The notes under the pieces are model-generated. The model was not told where the DNA came from and ran no database searches. It saw only the letters and a program-made list of their open reading frames with translations. From Rhodoferax sp. (GTDB lineage Bacteria > Pseudomonadota > Gammaproteobacteria > Burkholderiales > Burkholderiaceae_C), in assembly GCA_028711355.1 (NCBI GenBank), contig JAQTSL010000048.1, positions 1 through 15,609 on the forward strand: a DNA stretch of 15,609 bases. Direction: 5' to 3'. Positions within the stretch are counted from its first letter, which is position 1. Each line of letters starts with the position of its first letter. A program made the position numbers and the translations under genes. This document shows, piece by piece, positions 13,773 to 15,609 of this stretch.

Positions 13773-13873
13773 AAAGGGTAACGTCCCCTTTTCCAAAAAA
13801 GGGTAACGTCCCCTTTTCCACCCCTTTTCCACCCTTTTCCACGGCCTGGCATTGGGGTAACGTCCCCCCTTTT
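13771..13873. repeat. Tandem GGGTAACGTCCCC repeat cluster
   Basis: A 25-bp unit (A5, GGGTAACGTCCCC, TTTTCCA) occurs twice back to back with no mismatch, 13771-13795 and 13796-13820. Partial CCCTTTTCCA copies follow to 13841, and a third diverged GGGTAACGTCCCCCC lies at 13855-13869. Read on the other strand the core is GGGGACGTTACCC, an imperfect palindrome centred on ACGT. I recall this word as a REP-like sequence in several proteobacteria. It separates the toxin remnant from the Ig-like gene. Confidence 0.7.
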
Positions 13874-13906
13874 CGCTCGCCAAGTTAGCGATTCACGGTA
13901 ATCTTA

Positions 13907-15609
13907 TTAGTAAGAGTACGGTGACGCAGGTAAATAGCAAAAACCTAGAGTAGTTGTAACTATACCGGTCGTCGGATCAACGGTAACAACATCTGGTTCG
14001 TAATCTGTAGCGCTAGGACTAAGCCGAAAAATAACCGACTTGGTAGTTTCGGTTCCATTCGAACTTACGGTGGCAGTTAATCTGTTGATATTCCAGAAAG
14101 CCGAACCTTTTAAGTAGGTCAGATTAAATGCAGCGATTCCATTTGCATCGGTTGTCACAGTAGATGGCACACTCCCAGCATCTGAATTGGAAGGGGTCAA
14201 AAAGGTATCAGTTGTCCGATTATTAGCAAAATTGATGTCGCCAATAGTTGGGTTTAATGATGCAACTGTAGCAGCAGTGGCAGGACAATTCGCGGCGGTT
14301 GCGAGTGTTGTGGCTACTCGCACACTATCTTCACCGGTATCCAACGAACCATTCCCGTTGTAGTCTTCAGAACAATAAGTTGCCGTTACATTGCACGGTG
14401 AGCCAAGACTAAAGGCCACCGGACGCATCCGCAGTGTCACTAATTGATTGGCAACAGGATTATTGTTTGCATCGGTCACTTGAACAGAATAAGCATGCAC
14501 ATACAACGTTTTATCAGCGCTTTCACCCAAAACAGAAGCCGGGCCAAAAGCCACCGACAGTGCCTGCCCACCGACCGTCAGGCTAGCGCTATTTCCAGAG
14601 GGCAAAGTCCCTGTTGTAACAGTTGTAGCGGGAATGGCTGCCGTAACAGTAATCCCATTCGTGATGGACGCTGTTGCTCCTGATGTAAATGTGGCAACAG
14701 CAATACCAGCACTATTGCTGATAACCAGCGCAGGCGACAAAAACTCGCCCGAGTTGGGACCACCCGTCATGGAAAACTGTATTGGAACATTGGCAACTGC
14801 CTGATCAGAAGTTCCATCAGTAAAAAGTGCACGCGCTGTCAGCGTCAAAGAGCTCTGTGTGCCATTCGCCACTGACACGGGCACCGTGGTTTGACTGGCG
14901 TTCAGCAATATTTTGTTGGCTACAGGCGGTGACACATACAACACCAGATTCGCGGTGTTGCCTAAATCATCAATCACCGTGACGGAGGCAGTACCAGCCT
15001 GGGTAAATGTAAGTGCTGCGCTGAATGCAGCCGGTTTTGCCACAATTTGACTGGACTGACCGTTACCAAAGCGCCCTAAAGTAGTTCCAAAGGTGACCTG
15101 ATTTGCAGTGGTAGGGGCAGTTACCACAATCGTTGCGGTGTCAGTGGTCTTCAGGAGGGACTGGTTTGTTGGGGAAGTAATCGCCAATACGGCCGTTGCC
15201 GCCGCACTTGAATACGATTGCGACTTGGCATTTCCAAGCGCAGTCACATTGACCATGGCATTACCCGCGCTAAGCCCAGAAACAACAACCTGAGCAACAC
15301 CTGAACTATTGGTCTTTGCAGAAGCCACATCCAAACCCAATACCAAAGGATCAGTTGCCGCAAATGACACATCTACGTCCGCAATCCCAACACCTGCGAA
15401 GTTCTTCACAGTAGCAGTCAGCGTGGCGGAGCCACCACCAATTGACAAAGACGAGCTGCCAGAATTAGCTAAAGTAATGCTGGCGCCAACTACATTAATC
15501 TGACTGGTTGCAGGGCTTGCAGCACAACTGGTGCAAGTAGCAGTCACAACAGAGACACGATTGGTTTGATCCGAAGACATGGCCGTCATCGTCACGGTTG
15601 CCCCGGTAG
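13907..15609 (-). CDS. Large Ig-like (Big_1-type) repeat protein, probably surface or secreted (partial, N-terminus off the right edge)
   Basis: The frame is open from the right edge to a TAA at 13907-13909, so this is the C-terminal 567 codons; the GTG at 15595 is internal. The sequence is rich in Ser, Thr, Ala, Val and Gly, nearly without charge clusters, and built of Ig-like beta-sandwich units of about 90-110 residues. Big_1-type closing motifs (TNSSGVAQVVVSGL, SNSAGIAVATFTSG, TTDANGIAAFNLTYLKG) mark the repeats, as in invasin/intimin-like adhesins. Between them DYNGNGSLDTGED (about 14330-14370) looks like an EF-hand/dockerin-type calcium loop, with cysteines nearby. The end, FCYLPASPYSY, carries no recognisable anchor, sorting signal or autotransporter barrel. 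Base composition is clearly less G+C-rich than the genes to the left, suggesting accessory or transferred DNA. Function is inferred from domains only. Confidence 0.75.
   Translation of the reverse strand, partial: TGATVTMTAMSSDQTNRVSVVTATCTSCAASPATSQINVVGASITLANSGSSSLSIGGGSATLTATVKNFAGVGIADVDVSFAATDPLVLGLDVASAKTNSSGVAQVVVSGLSAGNAMVNVTALGNAKSQSYSSAAATAVLAITSPTNQSLLKTTDTATIVVTAPTTANQVTFGTTLGRFGNGQSSQIVAKPAAFSAALTFTQAGTASVTVIDDLGNTANLVLYVSPPVANKILLNASQTTVPVSVANGTQSSLTLTARALFTDGTSDQAVANVPIQFSMTGGPNSGEFLSPALVISNSAGIAVATFTSGATASITNGITVTAAIPATTVTTGTLPSGNSASLTVGGQALSVAFGPASVLGESADKTLYVHAYSVQVTDANNNPVANQLVTLRMRPVAFSLGSPCNVTATYCSEDYNGNGSLDTGEDSVRVATTLATAANCPATAATVASLNPTIGDINFANNRTTDTFLTPSNSDAGSVPSTVTTDANGIAAFNLTYLKGSAFWNINRLTATVSSNGTETTKSVIFRLSPSATDYEPDVVTVDPTTGIVTTTLGFCYLPASPYSY

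Noticed and set aside
13771..13873. A CRISPR array
   Set aside because: The 25-bp units are directly adjacent with no spacers between them and no cas gene is present.
13860..13895. A rho-independent terminator for the Ig-like gene
   Set aside because: TCGCT/AGCGA can pair, but on the minus strand the stem is followed by A residues rather than a T-run.

Overview
The window looks like a chromosomal segment of a betaproteobacterium, most likely Burkholderiales/Comamonadaceae (Rhodoferax- or Polaromonas-like). This rests on protein resemblance (a LivH/LivG/acyl-CoA ligase cluster with a Crp/Fnr regulator, RluF, an HtpG with an inserted acidic stretch), high G+C over the first 13.4 kb, and intergenic repeats of a kind I recall from that family. 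No database search was run, so the genus is a guess.

Left part (1-4753). A minus-strand operon reads acyl-CoA ligase (1908-3854), livG-type ABC ATPase (1099-1884), livH-type permease (1-860, running off the left edge). It is divergent from a Crp/Fnr-family regulator (4046-4753). The shared 191-bp intergenic region holds a perfect 18-bp inverted repeat with Crp-type geometry, 41.5 bp upstream of the start site predicted from a -10-like hexamer on the ligase side. I read this as an uptake-plus-CoA-activation system for an unknown carboxylic acid or related compound, controlled by the neighbouring regulator. A folded intergenic repeat sits inside the operon between livG and livH.

Middle part (4754-13389). 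All genes are on the plus strand: an RluF-type 23S rRNA pseudouridine synthase, a 1177-residue membrane protein with five PAS domains and intact GGDEF and EAL domains (cyclic-di-GMP turnover), a serine alpha/beta hydrolase, a small BrnA-like antitoxin without a visible toxin, and the Hsp90 chaperone gene htpG behind a convincing sigma-32 heat-shock promoter. They are probably not one operon: spacers of 60-160 bp hold repeats and promoters. Two starts (rluF and the BrnA-like gene) share a nearly identical upstream sequence with a -10-like hexamer so close to the ATG that the transcripts could be leaderless.

Right part (13390-15609). A 517-bp gene-poor stretch carries two apparent toxin-antitoxin remnants on opposite strands and a tandem GGGTAACGTCCCC repeat. 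It is followed on the minus strand by the C-terminal 567 codons of a large Ig-like repeat protein with lower G+C and an EF-hand-like calcium loop. This end looks like an accessory, rearranged region.

No clearly new multi-gene system is visible. The best leads are the regulator/operator pair with altered recognition residues, the shared leaderless-type start sequences carried on or near a repeat, and the cluster of structured intergenic repeats.
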